Part shown: piece after piece, positions 16,524-25,749 of the stretch
Layout of the letters: every line of letters begins with the position of its first letter
How positions within the stretch are numbered: position 1 is the first letter of the stretch
Assembly (NCBI RefSeq): GCF_022761125.1
Contig: NZ_JAKWJR010000010.1
Location: forward strand, 1 to 64,000
Length of the DNA stretch: 64,000 bases
DNA from: Nocardioides sp. SR21
GTDB lineage: Bacteria; Actinomycetota; Actinomycetes; Propionibacteriales; Nocardioidaceae
Direction of reading: 5' to 3'
Notes under the pieces: generated by a model
What the model was told of the DNA's origin: nothing
Database searches by the model: none
Seen by the model: the letters and a program-made list of their open reading frames with translations, nothing else
Position numbers and translations under genes: made by a program

Positions 16524-17906
16524 GTGGCCACGTCTGTCGCGATCGACCCGGATGCCGATGCCGTCGATGCCCTGATCCACGCGGAGTCCGAGGCGTTCGT
16601 GCGCCGCCAGCCGCGCAGCACCGCGACCATCGCCGAGGCGCGCAGCGTGCTGGCCGGCGGCGCCACGTCGAACTGGCAGATCGCCCAGCCGCAAGCGGTG
16701 TGGATGAGCCACGGCCTCGGCTCGCACGTGTGGGACATCGACGGCAACGAGTACGTCGACATGCACGGCGGGTACGGCGCCTCGATCGCCGGCCACGGCC
16801 ACCCCGCGATCGTCGAGGCGGTCAGCGCCCAGGTCGCGCGCGGCACGCACTTCGCACAGCCCACCGCGGACGCGATCTGGGTCGCCGAGGAGCTGCGCCG
16901 GCGCTACCGGCTGCCGCTGTGGCGGTTCGCGAACTCCGGCACCGAGGCGACGATGGACGCCATCCACCTGATGCGCGCGCTGACCGGCCGCGACCTGGTG
17001 ATCAAGGTCGAGGGCTGCTACCACGGCCACCACGACTCGGTGCAGGTCTCGGTGCTGCCGGAGGAGGACGAGGTCGGCCCGGCCGACCGGCCGCTGCGGG
17101 TGCCCGGCAACACCGGCATCCCCCAGGCGATCCAGGACCTGATCGTCGTCGTCCCGTTCAACGACCTCGACGCCGTGCGCCGCGCGCTCGCCGAGCACCC
17201 CGGGCAGATCGCCGGGATGATCCTGGAGCCGGTGATGATGAACGCGGGCATCATCCCGCCGGTCGACGGCTATCTCGAGGGGCTGGCGCCGATCCTCCAC
17301 GCCGAGGGCGCGTACCTCACGTTCGACGAGGTGAAGACCGGCTTCACCACCGGGCCGGCCGGCACCATCGGCCGGTACGGCGTGGTGCCCGACATCGTCT
17401 GCCTCGCCAAGGCGCTCGGCGGCGGCATCTCGGTCGCCGCGATCGGCGGCGTCGAGGAGGTGATGTCGGCGATCGCCGACGGTCGCTACGAGCAGGTCGG
17501 CACCTTCAACGCGAACCCGCTCGCGATGGCGGCGGCCCGGGCCAACCTGAGCAGCGTCCTCGACGACGCCGGGTACGCCCGGCTCGACGCGTTGGCGGCC
17601 CGCGCGCGCCTCGGCTTCGAGGAGGCGATCGCCGCGAACGACCTGCCGTGGCACGTCGTCAGCGTCGGGGCGAAGGGCTGCGTGGCCTTCACCGACAAGC
17701 CGGTGCGCGACTACCGCGACTTCCTCGGCATCGACGACCGCTGGGGCCAGCTGCACTGGCTGATGCAGCACAACGGCGGCGTGTTCCTGCCGCCCTGGGG
17801 CAAGGTCGAGCAGTGGCTGCTGTCGGTGCAGCACACCGACGAGGACGTCGACCGGCTGGTCGCGAACTTCGCCCGCCTCGCATCCGTCGCCGGGGCCACG
17901 GCGTGA
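16524..17906 (+). CDS. Class III aminotransferase (PLP-dependent, glutamate-semialdehyde-aminomutase-like)
   Basis: The 460-residue PLP enzyme carries WDIDGNEYVDMHGGYGASIAGH near residue 75, the cofactor-contacting FANSGTEATMDA, GCYHGHHDS, a DEV motif in LTFDEVKTGF and the Schiff-base lysine in CLAKALGGG. These are class III aminotransferase marks, closest to the HemL-like/omega-amino acid subgroup. It is not likely to be HemL because it lies in an amine transport and oxidation cluster. GTG 16524 has an AGGGGAGG ribosome-binding site. The next gene overlaps it (GTGA). It probably removes an amino group from the imported amine or a breakdown product. Confidence 0.88.
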   Translation: MATSVAIDPDADAVDALIHAESEAFVRRQPRSTATIAEARSVLAGGATSNWQIAQPQAVWMSHGLGSHVWDIDGNEYVDMHGGYGASIAGHGHPAIVEAVSAQVARGTHFAQPTADAIWVAEELRRRYRLPLWRFANSGTEATMDAIHLMRALTGRDLVIKVEGCYHGHHDSVQVSVLPEEDEVGPADRPLRVPGNTGIPQAIQDLIVVVPFNDLDAVRRALAEHPGQIAGMILEPVMMNAGIIPPVDGYLEGLAPILHAEGAYLTFDEVKTGFTTGPAGTIGRYGVVPDIVCLAKALGGGISVAAIGGVEEVMSAIADGRYEQVGTFNANPLAMAAARANLSSVLDDAGYARLDALAARARLGFEEAIAANDLPWHVVSVGAKGCVAFTDKPVRDYRDFLGIDDRWGQLHWLMQHNGGVFLPPWGKVEQWLLSVQHTDEDVDRLVANFARLASVAGATA

Positions 17907-19036
17907 CGGGCGGCGGCGCCGTACGTCTGGTCTCGCTGACCAAGTCGTTCGGCGACGTCGTCGCGGTGGACGGGATCGACCTCGACCTGCCGGCGGGTGA
18001 GTTCTGCTCGCTGCTCGGCGCGTCCGGGTGTGGGAAGACCACCACGCTACGGATGATCGCGGGCTTCGAGAAACCGGACGCCGGGCAGATCCTGCTCGAC
18101 GGCCACGACGTGGCGATGGACGCGCCGCACGTGCGGCCCGTGAACACGGTGTTCCAGAGCTACGCGCTGTTCCCGCTGATGACGGTGTGGGAGAACGTCG
18201 CGTTCGGGCTGGGCTACCAGAAGGTGTCGAAGGAGGAGACCCGGCGCCGCGTCGGCGAGGCGCTCGAGCTGGCGCAGATGCAGGACTACGCGAAGCGCCG
18301 GCCGGCCCAGCTCTCCGGCGGTCAGCAGCAGCGCGTCGCCCTGGCCCGGGCGCTGGTGCTCAATCCCAAGGTGCTGCTGCTCGACGAGCCGCTGGGTGCG
18401 CTCGACGCCCAGCTCCGCAAGCACCTGCAGCTCCAGCTGCGCGCGCTGCAGAAGGACCTCGGCATCACGTTCGTCTACGTCACCCACGACCAGGAGGAGG
18501 CGCTGACGATGAGCGACCGGATCGCCGTCATCGCCGACGGCAAGGTCGAGCAGGTCGGCGCCCCGGAGGACATCTACGCCTCCCCCGCCACGACGTACGT
18601 CGCGAGCTTCCTCGGCTCGGCCAACATCTTCGACGCCGACGTCTCCGACCACTCGGCCGGCCTGGCCACCTGCTCGGCGCTCGGCCGGACCATGCACGCC
18701 GTGTGCCGGGACGCGACGCTGCGAGGAGCCGCGGCCATCGTGATCCGTCCCGAGCGGATCACGGTGGCCGCCCCCGAAGTGCCGGTGCCGGCCGGGCACA
18801 ACTGCGTGGAGGGGACGGTCAGCAGCGTCGTCTACCTCGGCGCGGCGAGCCAGGTGCGGGTGGAGGTCGCACCCGGCTCGACCCTGGTCGCCCAGGTCGC
18901 CAACCACGACGGGCCGCGGTCGGTCAGCGCGCAGCCGGGCAGCCGGGTCACCTGCACGTTCGACCCCGACGCGGTCCAGGTGCTGCGGCAGAGCAGCGCC
19001 ACGACGGCTCCCGAGCTGGACATCCAGCTCGCCTGA
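17903..19036 (+). CDS. Pot-type ABC transporter ATP-binding protein (PotA-like)
   Basis: The 377-residue ATPase has Walker A GASGCGKTT near residue 36, a Q-loop in FQSYALFPLMTVWENVAFG, signature LSGGQQQRVALARAL, Walker B VLLLDEPLGALD and the switch histidine in YVTHDQEEAL. A C-terminal TOBE domain follows (IVIRPERITV onwards). GTG 17903 overlaps the aminotransferase stop. It is the energy-coupling subunit for the permeases encoded on the opposite strand at 13446-15205. Separation of the ATPase from its permeases by a divergent promoter is unusual but the set is complete. Confidence 0.9.
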   Translation: MTGGGAVRLVSLTKSFGDVVAVDGIDLDLPAGEFCSLLGASGCGKTTTLRMIAGFEKPDAGQILLDGHDVAMDAPHVRPVNTVFQSYALFPLMTVWENVAFGLGYQKVSKEETRRRVGEALELAQMQDYAKRRPAQLSGGQQQRVALARALVLNPKVLLLDEPLGALDAQLRKHLQLQLRALQKDLGITFVYVTHDQEEALTMSDRIAVIADGKVEQVGAPEDIYASPATTYVASFLGSANIFDADVSDHSAGLATCSALGRTMHAVCRDATLRGAAAIVIRPERITVAAPEVPVPAGHNCVEGTVSSVVYLGAASQVRVEVAPGSTLVAQVANHDGPRSVSAQPGSRVTCTFDPDAVQVLRQSSATTAPELDIQLA

Positions 19037-19050
19037 CCCGGAGGACTCGC

Positions 19051-21564
19051 ATGTCGCTCGACTTCGCCGCCATCAACCCTGCTGCCGCTCGGGCTGCGGA
19101 CGCAGCCGCGGGTGGGGACCTGCCCTCGCGGGCGCAGTACGTCGTGGTCGGCGGCGGCGTGATCGGTACGTCGATCGCGTACCACCTGGCCATGCTGGGC
19201 GCGACGGACGTCGTACTCCTCGAGCGCAAGCAGCTGACGTCGGGCACGACGTGGCACGCCGCGGGCGAGGTGGTCTCGGGCGGCACGACCGAGGACGCGC
19301 TCTGGATGGCGCGCTACTCGGCCGAGCTGTACGCGCGGCTCGAGGAGGAGACCGGGCTCTCGACCGGGTTCCGGCAGTGCGGCTACCTCCAGCTGGCGAC
19401 CACGCCGCGCGCGGACGAGGGGTTCCGGCGCGAGACGGCGTACATGCGCTCGGTCGGGATGACCAAGGAGGTGCTGTCGCAGCGCGAGGTCGCGGACCTG
19501 GTGCCGCTGATGCGCGTCGACGACGTGATCCACGGGTTCTGGACGCCGGACGAGGGCCGCGCGAACCCGGTCGACGTCACGATGTCGCTGGCGAAGGGCG
19601 CCAAGATGCGCGGCGCGCGGATCTTCGAGCACACCGAGGTCACCGACTTCATCCTGTCGCGCGGTCGGGTGGTCGGCGTGCGCACGGAGCGCGGCGACAT
19701 CGAGTGCGAGAAGGTCGTGCTCGCCGCCGGGTTGTGGGGCCGTGAGCTCGCTGCGAAGGCCGGAGTCACCGTGCCCCTGCAGGCCGCCGAGCACTACTAC
19801 CTGCTGACCGAGCCGATCGACGGTGTCACCGCCGAGTCCGTGCCGGTGATCGAGGACGGCGAGGCCTACGGCTACTACCGCGAGGAGGGCGGCGGGCTGC
19901 TGGTCGGAATGTTCGAACCGGTGGCCAAGGCCTGGTCGCTGGACGCCACCCCGCGCGACAGCGCGTTCGCCGTGCTGCCGCCGGACTGGGACCGGCTGAC
20001 GCCGTTCCTCGAGGTCGCGATGCGGCGGTTCCCCGCGCTCGAGGACGCCGGCATCCGCACGCTGTTCTGCGGGCCGGAGAGCTTCACCGACGACCTGTCG
20101 CCGATGCTCGGGGAGTCGCCCGAGGTCGACGGGCTGTACCTCGCGTGCGGGCTGAACTCCGTCGGCATCCTGTCCGGCGGCGGGCTCGGCCACATGATGG
20201 CGCAGTGGCTGATCGAGGAGCACCCGCCGCTCGACGTCACCGCGGTGGGGGTCGACCGCGCCCACGAGTTCCAAGCGACGCGGCTGTTCCGCGAGCAGCG
20301 CACGGTCGAGCGGCTGGGCTTCCTGCTCAACGACCTGGCCTGGCCCAACGCCGAGCCGCGACTCGGCCGGGACGTGCGTCGATCGCCGTTCCACCCCGCG
20401 CACGTGGCGGACGGCGCGCACCTCGTGACCACGAGCGGATGGGAGTACCCGGACTACTTCGCCGGCGCCGGCGTCACACCGACCGTCGAGTGGGGCTTCG
20501 AGCGCGGCGAGGCGTTCGAGCGGACCCGCGAGGAGCACCTGAACGCGCGCGAGACCTTCGCGGTCTTCGACATGTCGCTGATGTCGAGCCACGTCGTGCA
20601 GGGGCCGCACGCGTCGGCCGTGCTCAACCGGGTCTGCGCGAACGACGTCGACACCCCCGTCGGCAAGGTCGTCTACACGCAGTGGTGCGACGAGCGCGGC
20701 GGGATCATCGCCGACGTCACCGTCACGCGGCAGGCCGAGGACGTGTACGTCGTCGTCAGCGGCGACAACATCCACCGGCGGGTGCCCGCGTGGATCCGGC
20801 GGAACACACGGTCCGACGAGTTCGTGACGCTCACCGACGTCACCAGCGGGCACGCGATGCTGTCCGTGCAGGGACCGCGGTCGCGCGAGGTGCTCCAGCG
20901 GCTCAGCCCGCACGACTGGTCGGATGCGGCGTTCCCGTACCTCACCGCGCAGAAGGTCGAGCTCGGCTACACCCCGCTGTGGGCGCTGCGCGTGACGTAC
21001 GTCGGTGAGCTCGGCTGGGACCTGCTGGTGCCGACCGAGTTCGGCGCCACGTTGTACGAGCAGCTCAGGGAAGCCGGGTCCGACCTGGGCTTCCGGCCCA
21101 CCGGCCTCGGCGCGATGGAGACGATGCGGCTGGAGAAGGCGTTCCGCGACATGGGCCACGACATCGACTCCACCGACACCCCGCTCGAGGCCGGCCTCGG
21201 CTTCGCCGTCGCCTGGGACAAGCCCGGCGGCTTCGTCGGCCGCGAGGCGCTGATGAAGCAGCGCTCCACCGGCGCGCCGACCGCGCGGCTCATCAACGTC
21301 CTGCTCTCCTCCCCCGACTTCGACCTGCACGGCGACGAGCCGGTCTACTGGGACGGCCGCCCGGTCGGCCACATCCGCAGCGGCGCCTTCGGCCACTCCC
21401 TCGGCGCCGCCGTCGGGATCGCCGGCATCTCCTCGGACGAGGGGATCACCGCGGCCGCGCTCGCCGCCGGGTCGTTCGAGGTCGACGTGGCCGGGACCCG
21501 CGTGCCGGCGACGGTCTCGCTCAGGCCGTTCTTCGACCCGGAGCGGTCGCGGGTGCTGGCCTGA
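19051..21564 (+). CDS. Dimethylglycine/sarcosine dehydrogenase-like FAD enzyme with GcvT domain
   Basis: The 837-residue protein has an N-terminal DAO-type FAD domain (VVVGGGVIGTSIAYHLAMLG near residue 32; LTSGTTWHAAGEV with the His that usually carries covalent FAD) and a C-terminal aminomethyltransferase (GcvT) region (LSVQGPRSREVL; VTYVGELGWDLLVP; GLGAMETMRLEKAFR). This is the dimethylglycine/sarcosine dehydrogenase architecture, which demethylates N-methyl amines with transfer of the carbon to tetrahydrofolate. ATG 19051 has a GGAGG site 15 bp after the ATPase gene. Its 3' end is partly duplicated at 26458-26510, beyond the CBASS island. Confidence 0.9.
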   Translation: MSLDFAAINPAAARAADAAAGGDLPSRAQYVVVGGGVIGTSIAYHLAMLGATDVVLLERKQLTSGTTWHAAGEVVSGGTTEDALWMARYSAELYARLEEETGLSTGFRQCGYLQLATTPRADEGFRRETAYMRSVGMTKEVLSQREVADLVPLMRVDDVIHGFWTPDEGRANPVDVTMSLAKGAKMRGARIFEHTEVTDFILSRGRVVGVRTERGDIECEKVVLAAGLWGRELAAKAGVTVPLQAAEHYYLLTEPIDGVTAESVPVIEDGEAYGYYREEGGGLLVGMFEPVAKAWSLDATPRDSAFAVLPPDWDRLTPFLEVAMRRFPALEDAGIRTLFCGPESFTDDLSPMLGESPEVDGLYLACGLNSVGILSGGGLGHMMAQWLIEEHPPLDVTAVGVDRAHEFQATRLFREQRTVERLGFLLNDLAWPNAEPRLGRDVRRSPFHPAHVADGAHLVTTSGWEYPDYFAGAGVTPTVEWGFERGEAFERTREEHLNARETFAVFDMSLMSSHVVQGPHASAVLNRVCANDVDTPVGKVVYTQWCDERGGIIADVTVTRQAEDVYVVVSGDNIHRRVPAWIRRNTRSDEFVTLTDVTSGHAMLSVQGPRSREVLQRLSPHDWSDAAFPYLTAQKVELGYTPLWALRVTYVGELGWDLLVPTEFGATLYEQLREAGSDLGFRPTGLGAMETMRLEKAFRDMGHDIDSTDTPLEAGLGFAVAWDKPGGFVGREALMKQRSTGAPTARLINVLLSSPDFDLHGDEPVYWDGRPVGHIRSGAFGHSLGAAVGIAGISSDEGITAAALAAGSFEVDVAGTRVPATVSLRPFFDPERSRVLA
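21506..21558 (+). repeat. Left copy of 53-bp direct repeat flanking the CBASS island
   Basis: These 53 bp code for ATVSLRPFFDPERSRVL, the last residues of the dehydrogenase at 19051-21564. They match 26458-26510 at 48 of 53 positions with no gap. The defence genes lie between the two copies. Confidence 0.85.
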
Positions 21565-21738
21565 ACCGCAGCCAGGTTGGGCGGTCGTCCACGATCACGC
21601 GATCCTGACCTCGCCCGTTCGCGGCGGTATGACGCGCTCCACACGTCGCCCGGATGCGCATCAAGTCGCCGCCACCCGGGCCGCGGTGAGCCGTCGTCGC
21701 GGGGACGCCAGCGTGCTCTGCGATGCCCGTGTTGTCGG

Positions 21739-23229
21739 TTAAGCCGCGAAGCGGAAGGTCGGCGCGTAGCTTGCTCCGCCCTGGTGTTCGTAGACCGTTA
21801 CTGCCGGAAGCGCGTTCCACCGGTGACCGAGGAGCAGCGCGATGCCCGCTGGTCCGGCGATGAACAGGTGGATCCGCTGGGCACCGGTGTCGCGAACCCT
21901 AGCGAGCAGGGCGTCCTGGAGTGCAGCGGCCCAAGACGTGGCCCAGGCCGCGTCGAGGACTGCCTCGGGACCGACGCCGGTCTCGCCGGTGAAGGTGAGG
22001 AGCCGACCAGCGGGGATGGAGGCGGTCTGCAGGTAGTCGCGCACGTCGGCGGTCGGGTCGTGACGAAGGGCAAGGCACACCGCAAGGTCGTTGCCTTCGC
22101 CGTCGAGCGATTCATCGGCGAGTTCGACGATCCGAGCTGAACCGCCGCGCGTGTCGCTTGCCCACTCCACACCGTCCTGGTCCAGTGAGACGACCCAGCG
22201 GCGTACGCGAGGGAGGGTCCGGCCAATGGCGAACCAGACCGGGAGTCGGACTGAGGCCAGAACGTGGACGCGGCGGGAGGCGAACTGCTCGAGCGTCCGG
22301 GCCGCCTGGGCGAGCCGGGGACGCACGACCGCGTCCCAGTCGGCGGGGTCGGTGATGCTGCGGCGCTCGAAGACGTCCACGTCGGGGTAGAGGTCGGTAA
22401 AGTCGACGCGGGCGTTGGGGAGCTGTCGTGACTCCTCACGGTCGATTCCGTGGACGGCCAGGGTGAGGGTCCCGTCGCGGGCGAGCAGATCGCGGTCCTC
22501 GAGGCGCCGTCGGGCGTCGCTGACGGTGACTTCCCCGACGCCGTCAGTGACCCAGTCGCTGACCATGCGGAGGGCGCTGGTCACGGCGTCGTTGTCGCTG
22601 CGGAACCCGTTGAGCTGCATCAGGTGCGCGATCCGTTCGTGCCAGGTGCTCTCCGAACCCTCGTTGCGAAAGGTGACGTTCGATAGGAACTCGGCGACCT
22701 CATTCGGGTCGGCGCCGAGGTGGGTGGCGAACGACGTAAGCAGCTTGCCGAGCTTGGTCTTGGGGCGGTCCAGGGCGTTCTGGAGCCGGGTCGGGTCGAT
22801 GCGGTCGGTCTTCTTGTCGAGGGCCTCGAAGAGGACCGCGTCGTGGTCGAAGTTGCGGTTGGTCACGAGCTCGAGGTTGAAGACCTCGCCGTCGTCGCGC
22901 AGCCTGCGCCAGGTGCCGTGGAAGGCCTGGAGCGGGGACCGGCCCCTCTCGGTCTTGGCCGTGGTCAGCCAGTGGAGGTTGATGACCTCGCCGCCGTAGT
23001 TGCTGGACTTCACTTGGATCCACCTGCCCGGGTAGCCGTCGCAGCGACGGAGGACGACGTCGTCGAACGCGCCTCCGTGGGTGTCCTCGATGCTCACGCT
23101 GACGGCGTGCTCGTCCTGGAGGGCCACCAGGAGCGTGTGAAGGCCGACGGCGTGCTGGAGGTTGTCGCCGCGGATCGCGGCGGCACGGGACGGAAGCCTG
23201 ATGCGGGTGGGTCGCAGGGACGTAGTCAT
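21739..23229 (-). CDS. cap4: CBASS effector: Cap4-like nuclease with C-terminal SAVED domain
   Basis: The 496-residue protein has two parts. The N-terminal 200 or so residues resemble the DUF4297/PD-(D/E)XK nuclease of Cap4: Asp57 in AFDDVVLRR and the Q-V-K motif (Gln72-Lys74) in RWIQVKSS. The C-terminal part is a SAVED domain ending in IHLFIAGPAGIALLLGHRWN and VTVYEHQGG, which binds cyclic oligonucleotides. When the CD-NTase makes its cyclic nucleotide, the SAVED domain should bind it and switch on DNA cleavage, killing the infected cell. ATG 23229 is 17 bp after the ATPase gene. The assignment to Cap4 is by domain order and motifs; the exact nuclease subfamily is unverified. Confidence 0.82.
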   Translation of the reverse strand: MTTSLRPTRIRLPSRAAAIRGDNLQHAVGLHTLLVALQDEHAVSVSIEDTHGGAFDDVVLRRCDGYPGRWIQVKSSNYGGEVINLHWLTTAKTERGRSPLQAFHGTWRRLRDDGEVFNLELVTNRNFDHDAVLFEALDKKTDRIDPTRLQNALDRPKTKLGKLLTSFATHLGADPNEVAEFLSNVTFRNEGSESTWHERIAHLMQLNGFRSDNDAVTSALRMVSDWVTDGVGEVTVSDARRRLEDRDLLARDGTLTLAVHGIDREESRQLPNARVDFTDLYPDVDVFERRSITDPADWDAVVRPRLAQAARTLEQFASRRVHVLASVRLPVWFAIGRTLPRVRRWVVSLDQDGVEWASDTRGGSARIVELADESLDGEGNDLAVCLALRHDPTADVRDYLQTASIPAGRLLTFTGETGVGPEAVLDAAWATSWAAALQDALLARVRDTGAQRIHLFIAGPAGIALLLGHRWNALPAVTVYEHQGGASYAPTFRFAA

Positions 23230-23246
23230 CGTGAAGGAGCCTCGGT

Positions 23247-24185
23247 TCAGGTGGCGGGCCGGTCCTGGAACGGCGGGGTCGCGGTCATGTCCTCGGCGAT
23301 GGCGAGGATGTGATCGGCGGTGAGGGCCGTGTCGGGGTAGGCCTCGAGGATGGCGCTGGGGACCAAGCGCTGGGTCAGGTCCGAGTAGGTGAAGCCCGGC
23401 TGCCCGACGGTGCGCTCGCCGGTCACCAGGACGAGCTTGTCGATGGCGTCGCTGTTGAGGTCGAAACCGGAGAGGGCGTCGGCGAGGACCGCGCGGCGCT
23501 GGTCGGCGTCGGGGCGGTGGAACTCGAAGATGCCGGCGGCGCGGCGACGGACAGCGGGGTCGAGCGCGGCGAGGCGGTTGGTGCACATGACCACCAGAAG
23601 CGGGATGCCCGAGCCGGCGAAGTCGTCGATGCCCGCGAGGAAGGCATCGACGCCGGCGCGGTCCTCGTGGTGCATCTGGCTGGCCTCGCGGGACTGGACC
23701 AGGGCGTCGGCCTCGTCGATCACGAGGATGGTGACGCCGCGGAGGCGGCCGTCGGCGCCGCGGCCGAGCTTGGCCTCGCGCGTCACGGTGGCGAAGGCCT
23801 CGGCGATGAGGGTAGTCATCTCGCCCACGTGGCCCGTCCCGCGTGCGGAGAGCTTGAGCCGGTACAGGGTCACCGGGACCTTGAGGTGGTCGGCGAGGTC
23901 GCAGCCGAAGCTCTCGGCGAGCGCGGACTTGCCGGAGCCGACGTCGCCGGCGAACACGAGCAGGGGAGCGCGGTCACGTAGAAGGGTGAAGGCCTGATCG
24001 TTGCTGTTGAGGCCGCGGTGGTGGGTAGCCGCCCAACGAGTCAGGACGTCGGGGTCGGCCAGGACCGCGGCCTCCTTGCGCAGGCGGCTCTTGACGTCGT
24101 CGAGACCGACGAGCCGGCGGTAGCGCTCGTAGCGGACATCGTCGGGAAGCTCGATGACGGGGTGGAAGAGATCGGTGTCGCTCAT
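23247..24185 (-). CDS. cap6: CBASS TRIP13/Pch2-like AAA+ ATPase (Cap6)
   Basis: The 312-residue AAA+ protein has Walker A GDVGSGKS (residues 80-87), Walker B ILVIDEADAL (Asp157, Glu158), a sensor-1 asparagine in VVMCTNRLAAL and arginine fingers after AVRRRA. In type III CBASS, TRIP13-like ATPases pull HORMA proteins off the CD-NTase and so keep signalling low without phage. ATG 24185 was chosen because it has CGGAGCACC upstream; an earlier ATG at 24206 has no ribosome-binding site. It lies between the HORMA gene and the effector gene. Confidence 0.9.
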   Translation of the reverse strand: MSDTDLFHPVIELPDDVRYERYRRLVGLDDVKSRLRKEAAVLADPDVLTRWAATHHRGLNSNDQAFTLLRDRAPLLVFAGDVGSGKSALAESFGCDLADHLKVPVTLYRLKLSARGTGHVGEMTTLIAEAFATVTREAKLGRGADGRLRGVTILVIDEADALVQSREASQMHHEDRAGVDAFLAGIDDFAGSGIPLLVVMCTNRLAALDPAVRRRAAGIFEFHRPDADQRRAVLADALSGFDLNSDAIDKLVLVTGERTVGQPGFTYSDLTQRLVPSAILEAYPDTALTADHILAIAEDMTATPPFQDRPAT

Positions 24186-24242
24186 GAGGTGCTCCGAAGG
24201 AGTCATGGGAAGGCGAGGGTCTGAAGCTCGCCCTCCCGGCGG

Positions 24243-24746
24243 TCAGATGGCGCTGTAGAGGCTGCGGTCCAGGCCGTGGCCGCCGCGGGAGTACTGGCTG
24301 TTGCTGCCGTACGAGCCGGCGTAGGCGGTCGGCTCGGTGCCAGGGGTCCGGTCGATGGGCAACGCCGCCTTGAAGGCGGCACGGTCAGTGGCCGTCAGGT
24401 CGTAGAAGGCGTCGTTCTGCCGCAGGAAGCTGTGGAACTCGTACGGCGCAACGTCGAGTGCGCTCGGGAGCCCGCCAGGGACGTCGTCGCGCAACTGACC
24501 GCCAGCGACGGCGGTGTAGCGCAGCCGCAGCTTCCACTCCTCGCCGTTCTTGAATCCGAAGTCGACATAGTCGAGGTAGCCCGCCTTCAGGTACTGCGCG
24601 GTTTCCTCGACGAAGTCGGGGATCTTGTCCAGCCGTGGATGGCCGTAGCGGGCGTTGAGGTTGCGCAGGTCGGCGCCGAGCTTGCTGGCGATGTAACGAG
24701 CCTCGGTGATGGTGAAGGTCGCGGTGCGGGTCTGGGAGTAGGTCAT
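24243..24746 (-). CDS. cap7: CBASS bacterial HORMA-domain protein (Cap7)
   Basis: The 167-residue protein matches the bacterial HORMA family: start TFTITEARYIASKLGADLRN, then DYVDFGFKNGEEWKLRLRYT, PYEFHSFLRQND and the C-terminal PIDRTPGTEP and YSRGGHGLDRSLY. HORMA proteins wrap a closure peptide, then bind and activate the CD-NTase. The ATG is one base after the CD-NTase stop, so the two are translationally coupled. Its place between a CD-NTase and a TRIP13 gene is strong support. Confidence 0.88.
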   Translation of the reverse strand: MTYSQTRTATFTITEARYIASKLGADLRNLNARYGHPRLDKIPDFVEETAQYLKAGYLDYVDFGFKNGEEWKLRLRYTAVAGGQLRDDVPGGLPSALDVAPYEFHSFLRQNDAFYDLTATDRAAFKAALPIDRTPGTEPTAYAGSYGSNSQYSRGGHGLDRSLYSAI

Positions 24747-24747
24747 C

Positions 24748-25749
24748 TCAGGCCACCGAGAAGGTCGGACCGAACAGAGTGCGCCAGGCGTCGACGGCGG
24801 TGCCCTTGCTGCCGGTGGTGCTGGCCCAGACGACCTGGTCGAGGGCCTGGCTGCATCGGTCCACGATCCGCTGCCGGTCGTAGTCGGTGTAGCCGCGGAC
24901 CACGTTGTTATCGGGGTTGACCGGGTCCCAGACCTGCATCGCGTCGTGGCTCGCCTTCACCTGGGAGGCGGTGTAGAAGTCAGTGAAGATGATCGGCGTC
25001 TTCAGTCCGGTGGTGACGATGTAGCCGAGGATCTGCTCGAACGCGCGGGGGTAGTTCTTGACCGCGAGCGGCTCGCCGTTCCAGCCGTGGTCGTAGAGGT
25101 GGGCGACGAGGAGCTCGACGAGGAAGCTCTTGAAGCGGAGCTCCTGCCCGGTGGCAGCGGACTCGTCCTTGATCCTTCGGATGAACTGCTTGAAGAGCCG
25201 GATGAGCTCCTTGAGCTCGGGGCCGGCGACGCGGGTGCGGCTGTTGAGGAACTCCAGGTGCTGGGTGACCGAGGTGAGGACCCGGTCGCCGGACTGGGTC
25301 ACCAGGTGGCCGCGGTCGTCGGGCTCGTCCTCGTAGAGCACGGGGGCGACGTCGATCTTGAGGCCGGTGCCGTGCATGGTGATGCCGACGGCGTGGTGGG
25401 AGACCTTGAAGTCGTCGGCGTCCTTGGTCTTGCCGTAGACCTCCTTGCACCGCTCGAGGAGCCAGTTGAGCAGCTGGGCTTCCTGGACGTGGATGCCGCC
25501 GACGGCAGAGGCGCGGACGTAGGCGGCGACGTCGGTGTCGGAGCTGGTCTTGATTGCAGTGTGCTTGGCGACGCTGCCGGACCCGCGCATCTTGACCAGG
25601 TCGTAGTCGGGATGGCTGGCGATATAGGTCTCGAGACGGGCGCGAAGGTGGGCGACCTGGGCGCGGCGCGCCTTTGCCTTCTCCTTGGGGACGTTGACCT
25701 TCTCGACGGCGTACGTCGAGAGGGCGTCGTGGTCGACGTGGTCGTGCAC
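24748..25749 (-). CDS. CBASS CD-NTase (cGAS/DncV-like nucleotidyltransferase, clade C/D type)
   Basis: The 333-residue enzyme has the nucleotidyltransferase core: GSGS at residues 56-59, the metal-binding pair Asp71 and Asp73 in SSDTDVAAY, and the third carboxylate Asp133 in LKIDVAPV. It should make a cyclic di- or tri-nucleotide from NTPs on phage infection. HORMA and TRIP13 partners are typical of CD-NTase clades C and D; SAVED effectors typically bind cyclic trinucleotides. The start is GTG 25749 with an AGAGGA site ten bases upstream. It is first of the four-gene operon. Confidence 0.9.
   Translation of the reverse strand: MHDHVDHDALSTYAVEKVNVPKEKAKARRAQVAHLRARLETYIASHPDYDLVKMRGSGSVAKHTAIKTSSDTDVAAYVRASAVGGIHVQEAQLLNWLLERCKEVYGKTKDADDFKVSHHAVGITMHGTGLKIDVAPVLYEDEPDDRGHLVTQSGDRVLTSVTQHLEFLNSRTRVAGPELKELIRLFKQFIRRIKDESAATGQELRFKSFLVELLVAHLYDHGWNGEPLAVKNYPRAFEQILGYIVTTGLKTPIIFTDFYTASQVKASHDAMQVWDPVNPDNNVVRGYTDYDRQRIVDRCSQALDQVVWASTTGSKGTAVDAWRTLFGPTFSVA

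Noticed and set aside
17903..21564. Fusion of the ATPase and dehydrogenase genes, suggested by a long frame from 18028
   Set aside because: The upstream portion is an Arg/Ala-rich shadow of the ATPase gene; the dehydrogenase has its own ATG and GGAGG site at 19051.
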